Notes: a model not told the origin generated them from the sequence alone. Positions 38,301 through 47,200 are shown, counted from the stretch's first letter. The stretch: DNA of 64,000 nt from Robertkochia solimangrovi (GCF_007279655.1 NZ_QKWN01000009.1:1-64000), one strand, 5' to 3'. Numbers and translations: made by a program.

Positions 38301-38647
38301 GAAATCAACCGGATTTGGTTTTGGAACGTTGGCAACAACCAGGAGACAATTCAAATATACAAGCCTATACCAGAGGAGGAACGGGTACTAATCAGTCTTT
38401 ATTATTTATGGAGAGCACAGCGGTCATAACAGATGCATCGTATGCTCGTTTGCGTCAGGCCAGTCTGGTCTATGACGTTCCGGAAAAAATAACTGAAAAG
38501 CTGCAGTTGTCAAATTTGAGAATTTATTTGGAAGGCCAAAATCTTTTCACATGGACTGATTATAAAGGATTTGATCCGGAAACTCAGAGTACACGGATTC
38601 TACCTCCATTAACAACCTGGATGGCTGGAATTCAATTATCATTTTAA
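35375..38647 (+). CDS. SusC/RagA-family TonB-dependent outer-membrane transporter with STN domain
   Basis: A 1090-residue outer-membrane protein. Domains in order: signal region (about 15-40), an STN domain (about 45-115, signalling to FecR), a CarboxypepD_reg-like domain (about 125-205; VSGKVTDNFGVPLEGVAI), a TonB plug (about 215-350; GRMAGVAITQ, QIRGMNSI, YVVDGIPF) and a long beta-barrel ending in F (MAGIQLSF). With the next gene's SusD-like lipoprotein it forms a nutrient-uptake complex. No glycosidase gene is adjacent, so the substrate need not be a glycan; peptides are possible given the TlpA-like neighbour. Confidence 0.93.
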   Translation: MEIETTNNKGGLFVRWLFLCCMRTFIFLICTTVFGFTTEVTFSQEKVVVDKDMSISIDDVFSLIKTQTKYRFIYPEDLFEDAPMVNLKRGKFSIGRILKESVPEGKYDIILGSNNRIIIKPKSLSAQQEVSGKVTDNFGVPLEGVAIMIKGTKTGVFTDIDGYYEIIVPDPESVLVYTYLGFKPMEVTVGDKTTIDISLQEELNALEDVVVNAGYYTVTQKEQTGNISSIGGETLERQPVGNLFQALQGRMAGVAITQTSGVPGARFDIQIRGMNSITSGNQPLYVVDGIPFMSDSMEGTFSNTSNGGGNPLQVLNPSDIERIEVLKDADATSIYGSRGANGVVLITTKKGNLGKAKVNISVAKGASKLTRFWDMMSTPEYLEMRQEAFANDGITPTETNAPDLFLWDQEKYTDWQRDLLGGTAELTEAQISVSGGNSETRFRIGASFREVGSVFPGDFSNRKLSGNLSVQHTNSDGKLKIHGSMIYSKDANKLPYNDPTFLALYTAPNAPEPYNEDGSLYWDASGWNNPYGQLMQQYTNTQYAFVGNLGLEYSILNGLQLKLNAGYNRMQSEQIGITPVASRNPAYYTTGFSQFGSQNFGSWILEPQLNYQKRIGNGNLNLLMGASLQENNSDLQELGGSGYTDDNFIENLQAAPVFGVTFFQETDYKYLAFFGRINYNLNHKYILNITGRRDGSSRFGPNRRWGNFGAIGAAWLFGEEDWFADSSLSYGKFRASYGTSGNDRINDYGYIDSWTTNYYDYNGATGVYPSRLYNENYGWEINKKLELALELGFWEDRLGINVAWYNNRSSNMLVGQPLPLTTGFSSIQNNLDALVQNTGLELELRAVPVKSNSFNWEASAMLSIPKNKLVSFPNLESSVYANTYIIGEPLNTRYLYNYQGVDAQTGLYQFEDVNGDGIISALEDKKSVKQNGRKYYGNLANSIQFRNWQLQFMLDFVKQTGYNYMYDLGAPPGYRRNQPDLVLERWQQPGDNSNIQAYTRGGTGTNQSLLFMESTAVITDASYARLRQASLVYDVPEKITEKLQLSNLRIYLEGQNLFTWTDYKGFDPETQSTRILPPLTTWMAGIQLSF

Positions 38648-38665
38648 TCTTAAAAATTGAAGAAA

Positions 38666-40045
38666 ATGAAAATTAAAGAAAGTATTAGATTAAATACCTT
38701 ACTAAGTTTTGTAACAGGTTGGATTATAATGAGTTTAACAGCTTGTTCAAATTTTACAGAGGTGGATATACCTGTTAGTGAACAAGATGCAGCCTTGATA
38801 TTCTCGGGTGATGAGAGCGCAAAATCTGCCATGACCGGCCTATATATATCGATGATGAATAATTTTGGACACTTTGGTAATATGTACACAACGTACTATG
38901 CCGGACTGTCTTCAGATGAATTTCAGTATATCGGGACTAACACGGAGCGAGTAGCTATGAATGAGAACTCACTCATGGCAAACAATTCACAGGTTCGTAA
39001 TCTGTGGCGAGATATGTTTGAAGTTATTTATCAAGCCAACGCCGTAATGGAAGGCCTGGATAATACTGATCAGGTTTCAGATGATTTAAAATTACAACTT
39101 AAAGGAGAAGCCTTGTTTATGCGTGCTTTTACGTATTTCTATCTGGTGAATTTCTTTGGGGATGTACCTTATGTGACCACTACAGATTATGATACCAATA
39201 GTACATTAAGCAGAATGCCGATAGATTCCATATATGAGGAAATAATAGATGATCTGTTACAAAGTATGGAACAACTACCTGAAGATTATGCATTGTCAGC
39301 TGGGGAACGAATCCGACCCAATTATTACGCTGCAAAGGCCTTGTTAGCGCGCATTTATCTATACACCGAAGATTGGGATGCTGCAGCTACAATGGCTTCA
39401 GAGGTGATTGACCAAAGTTCAGTTTATAGTCTGGTTCCTTTATCCGAAGTATTTCTTGCAAACAACACCGAAGCGATTTGGCAGTTATATCCGGTTCTGG
39501 ATGGATTTAATACCATGGAAGGTTACAATTTCACTTGTTGTGTTACCAATGATTTTGTATTGTCAGAAAACTTGTTAGGATCTTTTGAGACCGGTGATGC
39601 CCGCCGTGAAAGCTGGGTGAATGGATTGGTGTTAGGGGAGTCAACGTATTGGTACCCCTATAAATATCAAGTGGCTTTTTCTGCAAATGTCACTGAATAT
39701 TATACCGTATTACGATTAGCAGAACAATACTTGATCCGGGCAGAAGCATACGCGCATTCAGGATTGATTGATGCCGCTTTGGGAGATGTGAACTCCATAC
39801 GAAGCCGTGCTGGATTACCTTCGATATCACTCAATAATGAGGCGACGGTATTAGAGGCGATAGCTCAGGAACGACGCATTGAATTCTATGCAGAATGGGG
39901 ACATCGTTGGTTGGACTTGAAGCGCACGGGACAAATGGAAGCATTAAATTACAAAGTGGATTGGGAGGCTACCGATGTATGGTATCCTATTCCGGAATCA
40001 GAATTGGTGTTAAATCAAAATTTAACGCAAAATGAAGGATATTAA
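38666..40045 (+). CDS. SusD/RagB-family surface lipoprotein
   Basis: A 459-residue lipoprotein (LTACSN lipobox) that caps the SusC channel and binds substrate. The N-terminal helical part contains TPR-like segments (FMRAFTYFYLVNFFGDVPY, a family hallmark), and the C-terminal SusD_RagB domain ends in RRIEFYAEWGHRWLDLKRTG. The ATG at 38666 is chosen over a TTG at 38657. The gap to the SusC gene is 18 bases, and the downstream gene overlaps its last 14 bases. Confidence 0.93.
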   Translation: MKIKESIRLNTLLSFVTGWIIMSLTACSNFTEVDIPVSEQDAALIFSGDESAKSAMTGLYISMMNNFGHFGNMYTTYYAGLSSDEFQYIGTNTERVAMNENSLMANNSQVRNLWRDMFEVIYQANAVMEGLDNTDQVSDDLKLQLKGEALFMRAFTYFYLVNFFGDVPYVTTTDYDTNSTLSRMPIDSIYEEIIDDLLQSMEQLPEDYALSAGERIRPNYYAAKALLARIYLYTEDWDAAATMASEVIDQSSVYSLVPLSEVFLANNTEAIWQLYPVLDGFNTMEGYNFTCCVTNDFVLSENLLGSFETGDARRESWVNGLVLGESTYWYPYKYQVAFSANVTEYYTVLRLAEQYLIRAEAYAHSGLIDAALGDVNSIRSRAGLPSISLNNEATVLEAIAQERRIEFYAEWGHRWLDLKRTGQMEALNYKVDWEATDVWYPIPESELVLNQNLTQNEGY

Positions 40046-41375
40046 GAAATATACGAATTGGAATAGTTTCAAAGGTGAATTTTGGCTAGTGTTGTTCTGT
40101 ATGGGATACCTTGGAATAGGTTATGGGCAAGTAGCAGTGGATGCGTATCCGATCCAGGGAATGCGATGTCCTGATTGGACGGTGCACAACATACAGAACT
40201 ACCAGAAATCGGAACTATCCCTTCAGGATAGCGATGGGAAATGGCGTGTTTTGTTTTTTTGGACTGCCGGTTGTAGGTCTGCTGTAAAGCAATTAGCTTC
40301 ATTGTATGAGGTAGCCACCGAATTGAAAACTGAATCTGATGTGGAGGTCTTGTTGATTTCAAAAGAGCGTCCAAAGGAAAGACATGTGGATAGTATTTAC
40401 CAGCAAACCTACGGATATTCGGTGCCTAGTGCTTTCGACTCGGAATTAACAGAGAAGTTTGGCATCAGTATATTTCCGTATGCAGTGGTGGTGGATCCTT
40501 CGGGTACCATCGCAGGTATCGGAGATCAGATCGATTTGGAACAGATCCAAGCTTTTGTATCCGGAAAAAATCCAACTTTGAGAAAGGCTTATAACAAAGC
40601 GGAGCGGGCTACAATGATGCAAATAAAGGATACGGATACTTGGTTGGAGTCGATCGGTACTGATGCAATATATCAATCAGTATTGAAAGAATTTCATTAT
40701 GAAGTGATCCCTTATGGCTTGTTGAAAGCACAACGCTATCAGGAACGGAATGAACTGTTCGTAAGTTGTGCGGATGTGTTGGATTTGTATATGGTCGCCT
40801 ATGGGCCACAGGAGTATATGACGGTACAGTATCAAGAAAATTATCAGAACTGGTGGAAGCGTCCCATCATAGAAGAAGGAGTAGATACAACGGACTTAGG
40901 TTGGGAATATACGATAGCGCCTACGTTGTATGCATATGATGTGCGCATTCCGAATCGCAAAGTGAGTTTGGACGAGTTACAAATGTATATGCAACAGGAT
41001 CTGAAACGATATTTTGGATATGAGGTACAGGTAGAAGAGCGAATGATGCCGTATTGGAGTTTACAAGTAACAGAAGAAGGAAAGGCTTTATTAGCCACCA
41101 AAGGGAAGGCTACTTTTGGAAATTCAGATGGATATACGTATTTCCAAATTATCAATAAACCTATTAGTGAATTGGCTGACTTTTTGGGTTCGATGGAATA
41201 TAGAGATCCACCGGTGATCGATGAAACGGGATTGACAACCAACATTGATTTAAAAGTTGAAGCCATTCTCATGGATCATCAACAACTGAATACTGCTTTG
41301 GCTGAATATGGTTTGTCGCTGGTATTACGTGAAAAACCCATGAATGTTATTGTCATTAGTCCGCCCGAGTCGTGA
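40032..41375 (+). CDS. TlpA-like thioredoxin domain fused to DUF3738-like domain
   Basis: A 447-residue exported protein overlapping the SusD gene by 14 bases. A signal segment is followed by a thioredoxin-like domain (about 40-185). The position of the active site reads FWTAGCRSA, so the first Cys (Cys81) is kept but the resolving Cys is replaced by Ala84. That argues against normal CxxC redox cycling. The C-terminal part (about 250-445; ISELADFLG, PPVIDETGL, LNTALAEYGLSL, VIVIS) fits DUF3738. It is probably the third component of the Sus-like operon in the periplasm or envelope; its role is not known. Confidence 0.8.
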   Translation: MKDIKKYTNWNSFKGEFWLVLFCMGYLGIGYGQVAVDAYPIQGMRCPDWTVHNIQNYQKSELSLQDSDGKWRVLFFWTAGCRSAVKQLASLYEVATELKTESDVEVLLISKERPKERHVDSIYQQTYGYSVPSAFDSELTEKFGISIFPYAVVVDPSGTIAGIGDQIDLEQIQAFVSGKNPTLRKAYNKAERATMMQIKDTDTWLESIGTDAIYQSVLKEFHYEVIPYGLLKAQRYQERNELFVSCADVLDLYMVAYGPQEYMTVQYQENYQNWWKRPIIEEGVDTTDLGWEYTIAPTLYAYDVRIPNRKVSLDELQMYMQQDLKRYFGYEVQVEERMMPYWSLQVTEEGKALLATKGKATFGNSDGYTYFQIINKPISELADFLGSMEYRDPPVIDETGLTTNIDLKVEAILMDHQQLNTALAEYGLSLVLREKPMNVIVISPPES

Positions 41376-41477
41376 AATTCTTTCAAAGAAAATATTGAAA
41401 TGCAATACTACCCAATTAAAATTGAGTTGTTTTAAAGGAAACGGCTTATTAATAAATAACGAATCATTAAAATTTCA

Positions 41478-41573
41478 ATGAAAAATTTCCTCAGAATCAA
41501 ACGAATATACCTCGTACTGATTTGCATCTTTCTTGGAATAGTTGCTTTTGTTCTGGAGAAATTAATAACATGA
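41478..41573 (+). CDS. Putative 31-residue membrane peptide
   Basis: A short frame starts at an ATG 102 bases after the operon's last gene. It encodes a basic N-terminus (MKNFLRIKRIY), a single hydrophobic segment (LVLICIFLGIVAFVL) and EKLIT. The composition and topology are typical of small single-span proteins. No homologue can be named; it could be chance. Confidence 0.35.
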   Translation: MKNFLRIKRIYLVLICIFLGIVAFVLEKLIT

Positions 41574-41644
41574 ATCTTTTCATATACTTTAAATATTTTT
41601 TGATTTCCTGAAATTTGATTTAGTTAGCAAGGAAGTTAGTAGTT

Positions 41645-41672
41645 AAAGGGTAATGCATTCGCATTACCCTTT
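41645..41672. terminator. Hairpin, probable terminator of the Sus-like operon
   Basis: AAAGGGTAATGC and GCATTACCCTTT form a perfect 12-base stem with a 4-base loop. The A and T ends would work in both directions. Confidence 0.6.
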
Positions 41673-41920
41673 GCTCGTGGTATTTAATGCTCATTGTTTA
41701 AGATTGTTTCAAAGTTAATTTGATACCATACTACGCGACATAAAGCATAGAGCACTTTTTATTAATAGAATTCAGCTCATCCAATTTACCCTAATACCTC
41801 ATTCGGTGAGAAAAGGTGTTAACCGAATTTGTCATTCAGAATTCTCTTTGTTCATTATCTGAAAAATTCCAAATAAAAAGCAACATAGGTTGGGAAATTT
41901 TTTGATATATATAGGTAAAG

Positions 41921-41932
41921 TGATATATATCA
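41921..41932. promoter_or_regulatory. Candidate Crp/Fnr-type binding site
   Basis: TGATATATATCA is a perfect palindrome with the Fnr half-sites TGAT and ATCA separated by four bases. It lies 234 bases before the nim-like flavoprotein gene. The rest of 41700-42165 holds no gene that I can support. Confidence 0.35.
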
Positions 41933-42165
41933 TTACACTACGTATGCCATCTCCATAAATTTATAAGATCATAATCATAAACGTTTGGCTGATGAAAAAT
42001 AGCATGAAGCCGAAAACGAAATATGAAAACAAGACAGATCGGCCAAATTGGAAGGTCATTGATTGAACCCTGATAGTCGAATAAAAGACTTAAAAGATGG
42101 TATGGAATGGCTTATCATTTCCAAGGATAATTGATAGAACACCAGGAATAATAACCGAAGATATT

Positions 42166-42618
42166 ATGATAACAGAGCTGAAACAGGTAGCGTGTATAAA
42201 GTTACTTAAAGATAATTATGTAGGACATTTAGGTTATATTGCTATGGGAAGACCCTATGTGGTACCCATAACGTATTATTTCCATGAGGACAATTATATT
42301 ATTTGCTATTCTGGTGAAGGGCATAAGATCAGCGCCATGCGAAAAAAACCAGAAGTGTCATTAGAGGTGGAAGAAATTCAATCCATCAACAAATGGCGTG
42401 CGGTATTGGTACATGGCATTTATGAAGAACTCCACCAAATCGATGCAAAAAATCTCTTACATATTTTTGCCCAGGGAGTTGAGGAGATCATTGAAAAGCA
42501 GAAACATTTACATCTTCACGCAATCAGTGAGTTCTCCAGTAAAATACATCAGGAAAGTATTTCGGTCGTTTACCGTATCAAAATTGTTGATATTACCGGG
42601 AAGGAAAGAGATTTTTGA
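42166..42618 (+). CDS. Pyridoxamine 5'-phosphate oxidase-fold flavoprotein (Nim-like)
   Basis: A 150-residue protein with the split-barrel FMN-binding pattern: CIKLLKDNYVGHLGYIAMGRPYVVPITYY and later HKISAMRKKPEVSLEVE. Close relatives are annotated as pyridoxamine 5'-phosphate oxidase family or nitroimidazole-resistance proteins. It probably binds FMN in the cytoplasm; the reaction is unknown. The ATG at 42166 starts directly before the conserved fold; an in-frame ATG at 42097 would add 23 unmatched residues. Confidence 0.82.
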   Translation: MITELKQVACIKLLKDNYVGHLGYIAMGRPYVVPITYYFHEDNYIICYSGEGHKISAMRKKPEVSLEVEEIQSINKWRAVLVHGIYEELHQIDAKNLLHIFAQGVEEIIEKQKHLHLHAISEFSSKIHQESISVVYRIKIVDITGKERDF

Positions 42619-42906
42619 AGTTATCGTTAAAGACCAATCGGTTGAAGCGTTGACACTTAAGAAAGGGTGTATAAAAAGGGAGGAGGTCAGGAATCCTAAA
42701 GTTTATAGCTCATCGGTATAATACCTTCAATTGTCGGTCACATTTAAATTGTGCTCCAAAAATTGCTATGAAGCGTTAAAAACAAGTTAGAATACATGTA
42801 TATTTAGACTATATAACTCCTAAATGGCCTGTAAATTAACAGATTATTGCCGAGTTTAACCGGTAGCCATATATTGGGATATGACTATATAACCAACTAC
42901 TAACCG

Positions 42907-43671
42907 ATGATGAAATTCTTTCGAAGAATCAGGCTGGACTTACTTTCAGAAAAGCAAACGATCAAGTATTTAAAATATGCTGTTGGTGAAATAGTACTGG
43001 TTGTCATAGGGATCCTGATTGCGTTACAGATTAATAACTGGAACGAAAGCAACAAAAAAAGCAAGCTGGAACATGAAATATTATACAATCTAAAAGTTGA
43101 TTTTCAATTAAACCAAAAGGAACTGGGAGAAATCATTGAAACCACGGAGTCAAATATGGATAAAAGCATTGTGATTCTAAACCATACCGGAGACAAGTAC
43201 TCGGGAAACTTTCTTTTGGATAGTTTGGTGAATGCCACGGTAAGCGGACCGGCATTTAGCGCACAGAATGGGTTTTTAAATGATCTAATAAGTTCGGGTA
43301 ATCTGGGGATTTTAAAAAACGCGGAACTGCGAAGCAAACTCTCGTCATGGGGGCCATACCTCGACAAGCTTGCACGTCGGGAGTTTTATTTGGAGGAGAC
43401 TGAATCAAAACTAATTGAATTCGTAACCAAAAACGGAAGCTGGCTCAATATAGACAATTACAATTCATCAAAATCGAAATCAAATTTAAATATTCCAACA
43501 TCGGGTTTTGAGATTTCAAATAATAAAATGCTCTTATCGCTGGAGTTTGAAAACCTGGTAGAGAACAGTGTAATTTATCACAGTTCTAACTTGAGGAGTC
43601 AACGGGAAACTTTAAAATTATGTGATGAAATTCTGGAGTTGATTCAGTTGGAAATAGACAAGTCAATTTAG
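42907..43671 (+). CDS. DUF6090 family membrane protein (copy 1)
   Basis: A 254-residue protein with a strongly conserved N-terminus (KYLKYAVGEIVLVVIGILIA, one transmembrane helix at about 24-46, then NNWNE) and a charged, helical soluble part. DUF6090 proteins are widespread in Flavobacteriia and have no known function. A second copy at 51261 shares the N-terminal region but has diverged elsewhere. Tandem ATG codons begin the gene. Confidence 0.8.
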   Translation: MMKFFRRIRLDLLSEKQTIKYLKYAVGEIVLVVIGILIALQINNWNESNKKSKLEHEILYNLKVDFQLNQKELGEIIETTESNMDKSIVILNHTGDKYSGNFLLDSLVNATVSGPAFSAQNGFLNDLISSGNLGILKNAELRSKLSSWGPYLDKLARREFYLEETESKLIEFVTKNGSWLNIDNYNSSKSKSNLNIPTSGFEISNNKMLLSLEFENLVENSVIYHSSNLRSQRETLKLCDEILELIQLEIDKSI

Positions 43672-43922
43672 CGGTTCTCTTGTATAATAAAATCCGATAA
43701 TTATACATAAAAAAGTAAGCGTTTAAAAACTGCGTTAACACTGCCAGCCAAGGGTATTATTTTCTCAATTCTAAAAGCGAATCAATTTGTTTGAAAGCTA
43801 TTGGGGCTCATGATGAGATTCCGTAAGCCTCTTAAGATATTGATATATAGTCTTGTATCATGAACGAAAACTTCGGCTATCCCTGAATATCTTTTATATT
43901 GGTAATCATAAATGAACTTGAT

Positions 43923-44414
43923 ATGAAATATATTCTTTTTATAGCAATTATTTTGACCACTTCCATGAGTTCTTTAGCTCAGGAAAAAACAGCAGTTAAG
44001 GTTAAATCTATCAATGGGATTATTGATGAACTACTGAATCAAATCACGATTGAAAAGGGTGAGAAAATGGACACAACAGCAATTAGGAATTTATTTCATC
44101 CATCTGCAATATTTACAGTTGCTGATTCTACAAATGCTGAAACCGTATCCCTTGATGAATTCCTAGCCCTCTTGAAAGATCCTTACTATGAAGAAGGATA
44201 TCGCGAACAAGAAATTCATAAAGTTGTGGATGAATATAACGGAATAGCTCAGGTATTCCAGACCTTTTACGGCAAAGATTCTGAGGGCGTTGAAGAAAAA
44301 GGAATAAATAGCTATCAATTGACTTATTATGGTGACCGATGGTGGATAGTCAGTCTCTTATGGACTATAGAATCTAAGAGTGTAGGAATTCCTGTAAAAT
44401 ATGGTGGAGAATAA
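43923..44414 (+). CDS. NTF2/SnoaL-like secreted protein
   Basis: A 163-residue protein with a signal peptide (SSLAQ cleavage) and a cone-shaped SnoaL/NTF2-like fold pattern: an N-terminal helix with LLNQI, NLFHPSAIFTV, then strands ending in QLTYYGDRWWIVSLLWT. Such proteins are small-molecule-binding or simple catalytic domains; no activity can be assigned. The ATG at 43923 is used. A hairpin follows 30 bases downstream. Confidence 0.7.
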   Translation: MKYILFIAIILTTSMSSLAQEKTAVKVKSINGIIDELLNQITIEKGEKMDTTAIRNLFHPSAIFTVADSTNAETVSLDEFLALLKDPYYEEGYREQEIHKVVDEYNGIAQVFQTFYGKDSEGVEEKGINSYQLTYYGDRWWIVSLLWTIESKSVGIPVKYGGE

Positions 44415-44443
44415 GTTAAAAAAAGCGCCAACAATGAATTGCC

Positions 44444-44480
44444 AAATATCAGTTTTACCCTAATGTTGAAACTGATATTT
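44444..44480 (+). terminator. Hairpin after the NTF2-like gene
   Basis: AAATATCAGTTT / AAACTGATATTT is a perfect 12-base stem with a 13-base loop. It is preceded by GCGCCAACAATG, which resembles the gene-end sequences of the cassette array further right. Confidence 0.55.
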
Positions 44481-44614
44481 TGAAAAATAGTTGAGAACAC
44501 TCAATTTGGATAACCTTGGTAATTATATACGTATATTAATTGGCAATATTGAAGAATATAAAGTTTTTAATGGTTAGTCTTCCGCACGTCTGTAACCTTC
44601 CGTTGTCTTAAGGA

Positions 44615-44632
44615 ATTTAAATGCATTTAAAT
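44615..44632. repeat. 18-base perfect AT palindrome
   Basis: ATTTAAATGCATTTAAAT lies in a 614-base gap (44415-45028) that otherwise shows no gene. A chance origin in AT-rich DNA or a protein-binding site is possible. Confidence 0.35.
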
Positions 44633-45028
44633 GGAGCTAAAGACAAATATGAGGTTAGGTAACTATTCTGTCTTTAAGTAGGGGAAAAGCTCATGAAAAG
44701 GCCTAAAGCGCCTGGAACTATCAATGCTTATTCAGTTTTTCAAATTCCTGCAAACGAATGGGCTATTTTTAGTCGGTGTGTCAGTTTGAGTGTAAAGAAA
44801 TCCTGACACCGTATAGCTGTTATTAAGTAAGGTCTTTCAGTTATTTATGCATTCCTGATTGCACATGCTAATCTAAGTTAACAAACTTCGGAGGCATTAT
44901 TTGACCTCTTTTTGAAGGATTACTATATTTATTTTTTCATATTTGGGGTCAAATAAGGGTTTTGGTTGTGCGCCTTTCAAGTGAATTTAGACGCAGTAAT
45001 AGTAACCACCAATATCAGATACATAAAA

Positions 45029-45691
45029 ATGAGAAAATTAAGAATTTTATTCATAACGCTTTTAATCGCTTCATGTGGAAATGGAAGTCTATTAAATGAC
45101 GAAGAAAAAGAATATTTATTGCAAGTAACAGAATCAGAAGATCTCATATTAACCCATAATAATGGTGATTTTACTTTGGAGTTATATAATAGTGAAATAA
45201 CCGATGAAGGAGAACAAGAGTTATTTTCATCCATTATTTTATTGCAGTTGACTAAAATAGTTGATAAGAAATTGAATGTGAAAGATACTTATGGAAATAA
45301 TACAGTTATTTTTAAAGATAAGAAAGGAGAAAGAAGTTATGATCTTAATAATATGACCCTTTCCGACGCAATGAAATCTTATAATTCATTAGATAGTATC
45401 ATAACCTATGCTGAAGTGGGAGATAAGTTGAATTTAAATAATTTTATTGTAGGAGATTTGCTAACTAAGTCAGCAGCAGATCAGTTGGTTAACAAATGCT
45501 TAGATTCCTTTAATTCAGAGGTTGATTATGTAATAAACTCTTACGGGTTTGAGAATTCGAATGAAGATATTGATGGTAGAAATAGAGAAGTCATCAAAAT
45601 TTACACGATATATGAAAATTCGAATGTTAGAAAACACATTATTTTTACTTTTATTTCAAATTTTTTGTGGGATGCTTATTTTTTTGATTGA
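45029..45691 (+). CDS. Hypothetical lipoprotein
   Basis: A 220-residue protein with a lipobox (LLIASC, Cys16). The remainder is acidic and mixed helix/strand with no recognised domain. The ATG at 45029 begins the signal; the upstream TTG at 44966 is rejected. Codon use is AT-rich like the surrounding accessory region. Confidence 0.6.
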   Translation: MRKLRILFITLLIASCGNGSLLNDEEKEYLLQVTESEDLILTHNNGDFTLELYNSEITDEGEQELFSSIILLQLTKIVDKKLNVKDTYGNNTVIFKDKKGERSYDLNNMTLSDAMKSYNSLDSIITYAEVGDKLNLNNFIVGDLLTKSAADQLVNKCLDSFNSEVDYVINSYGFENSNEDIDGRNREVIKIYTIYENSNVRKHIIFTFISNFLWDAYFFD

Positions 45692-45989
45692 ACATAATTT
45701 TAGACAACACTGTGACATTATTTATTCCTATTGGAATCATCTCTGCTGAAGACGGTATGATTAGCATCAAAATAAATCCTCATCAATATGTTTAACAGTT
45801 CAGGCAAATTTCTACGCTAGATTACTTGATGGTTAAAGTCCAATAAGAATACTAAATAAACTATTCTGTAACGTCTATGATATTCTTCTGGGTATACTTT
45901 GGTTGAAAAAGTAACGGATCGTATAAAAAATGATAGAAGATATTCAAGAACCTTTTAGAGAGTGATAATCGATAAATGATCAGATTTGC

Positions 45990-46217
45990 TTAATTATCAA
46001 GTTTTTTTATTTCATCTTCAAATAGATGACCTTTATTATCGTAAACGTTATAATTAATCGTAAACGTTATAATTATAGGTATTGTCATTGATTGAAATAA
46101 TATCTATTGTAATTGTGTCTTTTCCAATTTGAAACGTCTCAGTTCTTGTTATCAAAACATTACGAATTTCAGGAATATCATTGCATATATATGAAGGCCC
46201 CTGTTTTAATTTTTAAA
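45990..46217 (-). pseudogene. 5'-truncated hypothetical gene broken by a 19-base tandem duplication
   Basis: The minus strand encodes SYICNDIPEIRNVLITRTE and more, up to NYNVYD, then a stop created by a tandem duplication. After removing one 19-base copy the frame continues NKGHLFEDEIKKLDN and ends at 45990. The upstream end is closed by a stop at about 46217, so the start is also missing. No family recognised. The rest of 45692-46459 shows no gene. Confidence 0.5.
46038..46075. repeat. Perfect 19-base tandem duplication
   Basis: Two identical copies of ATCGTAAACGTTATAATTA lie at 46038-46056 and 46057-46075. Because 19 is not a multiple of three, the insertion shifts the frame of the gene that contains it. 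Confidence 0.9.
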
Positions 46218-46459
46218 TAATTTAATTTTTTTGATTATTGCAGGAAATATTTAGGAAAAAAAATTTTAGGAAGATAGGATATATGCAATGCTTTGAATGT
46301 TTCATTTAAATTTAATTATAGCGGATGAAATTGGTTCGGGGACATGCATTAGGAGAAGTAGCAAGTAAAATACTAAAAGACCAGATTCGCTTATGGACGT
46401 TACAGTTTTAGAATGGGATATTGATTGTGTGAATATGGAAAAATTAATTTGTACATATT

Positions 46460-47200
46460 ATGAAAGAAAAAATTATGGTATATCTGAAATTATCAATTTT
46501 TTTATTGATTTTAATTTCTATACTATATTACTTTTTTAAAATTGAAAATTATTATTTAAGAAGTATCTTCATTTATTTATCATTTATTGTGATGGGAGTT
46601 TTATTTTCTGCAAATAATAGTTTTCCCAATATCAAAAAGAATAGAATTTCTCCATTAAGAATAAAAAATGCATCATATGTTGCATTAGGGGTGATTATTA
46701 TCTCATCGTTCATCGCTTATAGTATGGTTTATTATTTAAAGGGGAGTAGTGTAAATTATTTTAATTTTAAACCAAATTATAACTTATGGGATAGAATTGT
46801 GTTTTCATTGATGGTCGCTCCTATAATAGAAGAATTTCTTTTTAGAAAATCATTAATTGATTTGATGATTAAGAGTTTTAATGCAAAATTCACAATAATA
46901 ATTTCTGCAATTTTATTTTCAATAGCGCATTTTAATACTGATGGAAATTTGTTGCAAATTTTTTTGGTTGGTGTAATTTTAGGGTTTATTTATTATGTAA
47001 CGAAAGACATTTGGATAGTTATTATAATTCATTCATTTATAAATTTAGGGACTCTATCACTTCGCTATATTTTAGATGATCTGTTTGATTATTTAATCAG
47101 TGTAAAATTCATTATAATTCCGATTTGTATATTTTTCGTTATTGGATGTATTTTATTGGTGTCGGGATTAAATTATTTTAGAAAAATTAGTCATTCGTAA
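46460..47200 (+). CDS. CPBP family intramembrane glutamic endopeptidase
   Basis: A 246-residue polytopic membrane protein with about seven hydrophobic helices. The three ABI/CPBP motifs are present: EEFLFRKSL (EExxxR), FSIAHF and IHSFINL. Such enzymes (Rce1-like) cleave within the membrane and some provide bacteriocin self-immunity. It is alone in an AT-rich region. Confidence 0.85.
   Translation: MKEKIMVYLKLSIFLLILISILYYFFKIENYYLRSIFIYLSFIVMGVLFSANNSFPNIKKNRISPLRIKNASYVALGVIIISSFIAYSMVYYLKGSSVNYFNFKPNYNLWDRIVFSLMVAPIIEEFLFRKSLIDLMIKSFNAKFTIIISAILFSIAHFNTDGNLLQIFLVGVILGFIYYVTKDIWIVIIIHSFINLGTLSLRYILDDLFDYLISVKFIIIPICIFFVIGCILLVSGLNYFRKISHS

Noticed and set aside
41992-42066. 24-residue frame before the Nim-like gene
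   Set aside because: Highly charged, with no hydrophobic or domain signal and no supporting context.
44615-44632. 18-base AT palindrome as a defined regulatory site
   Set aside because: In AT-rich DNA such palindromes can arise by chance and no gene is close; kept only as a low-confidence repeat.
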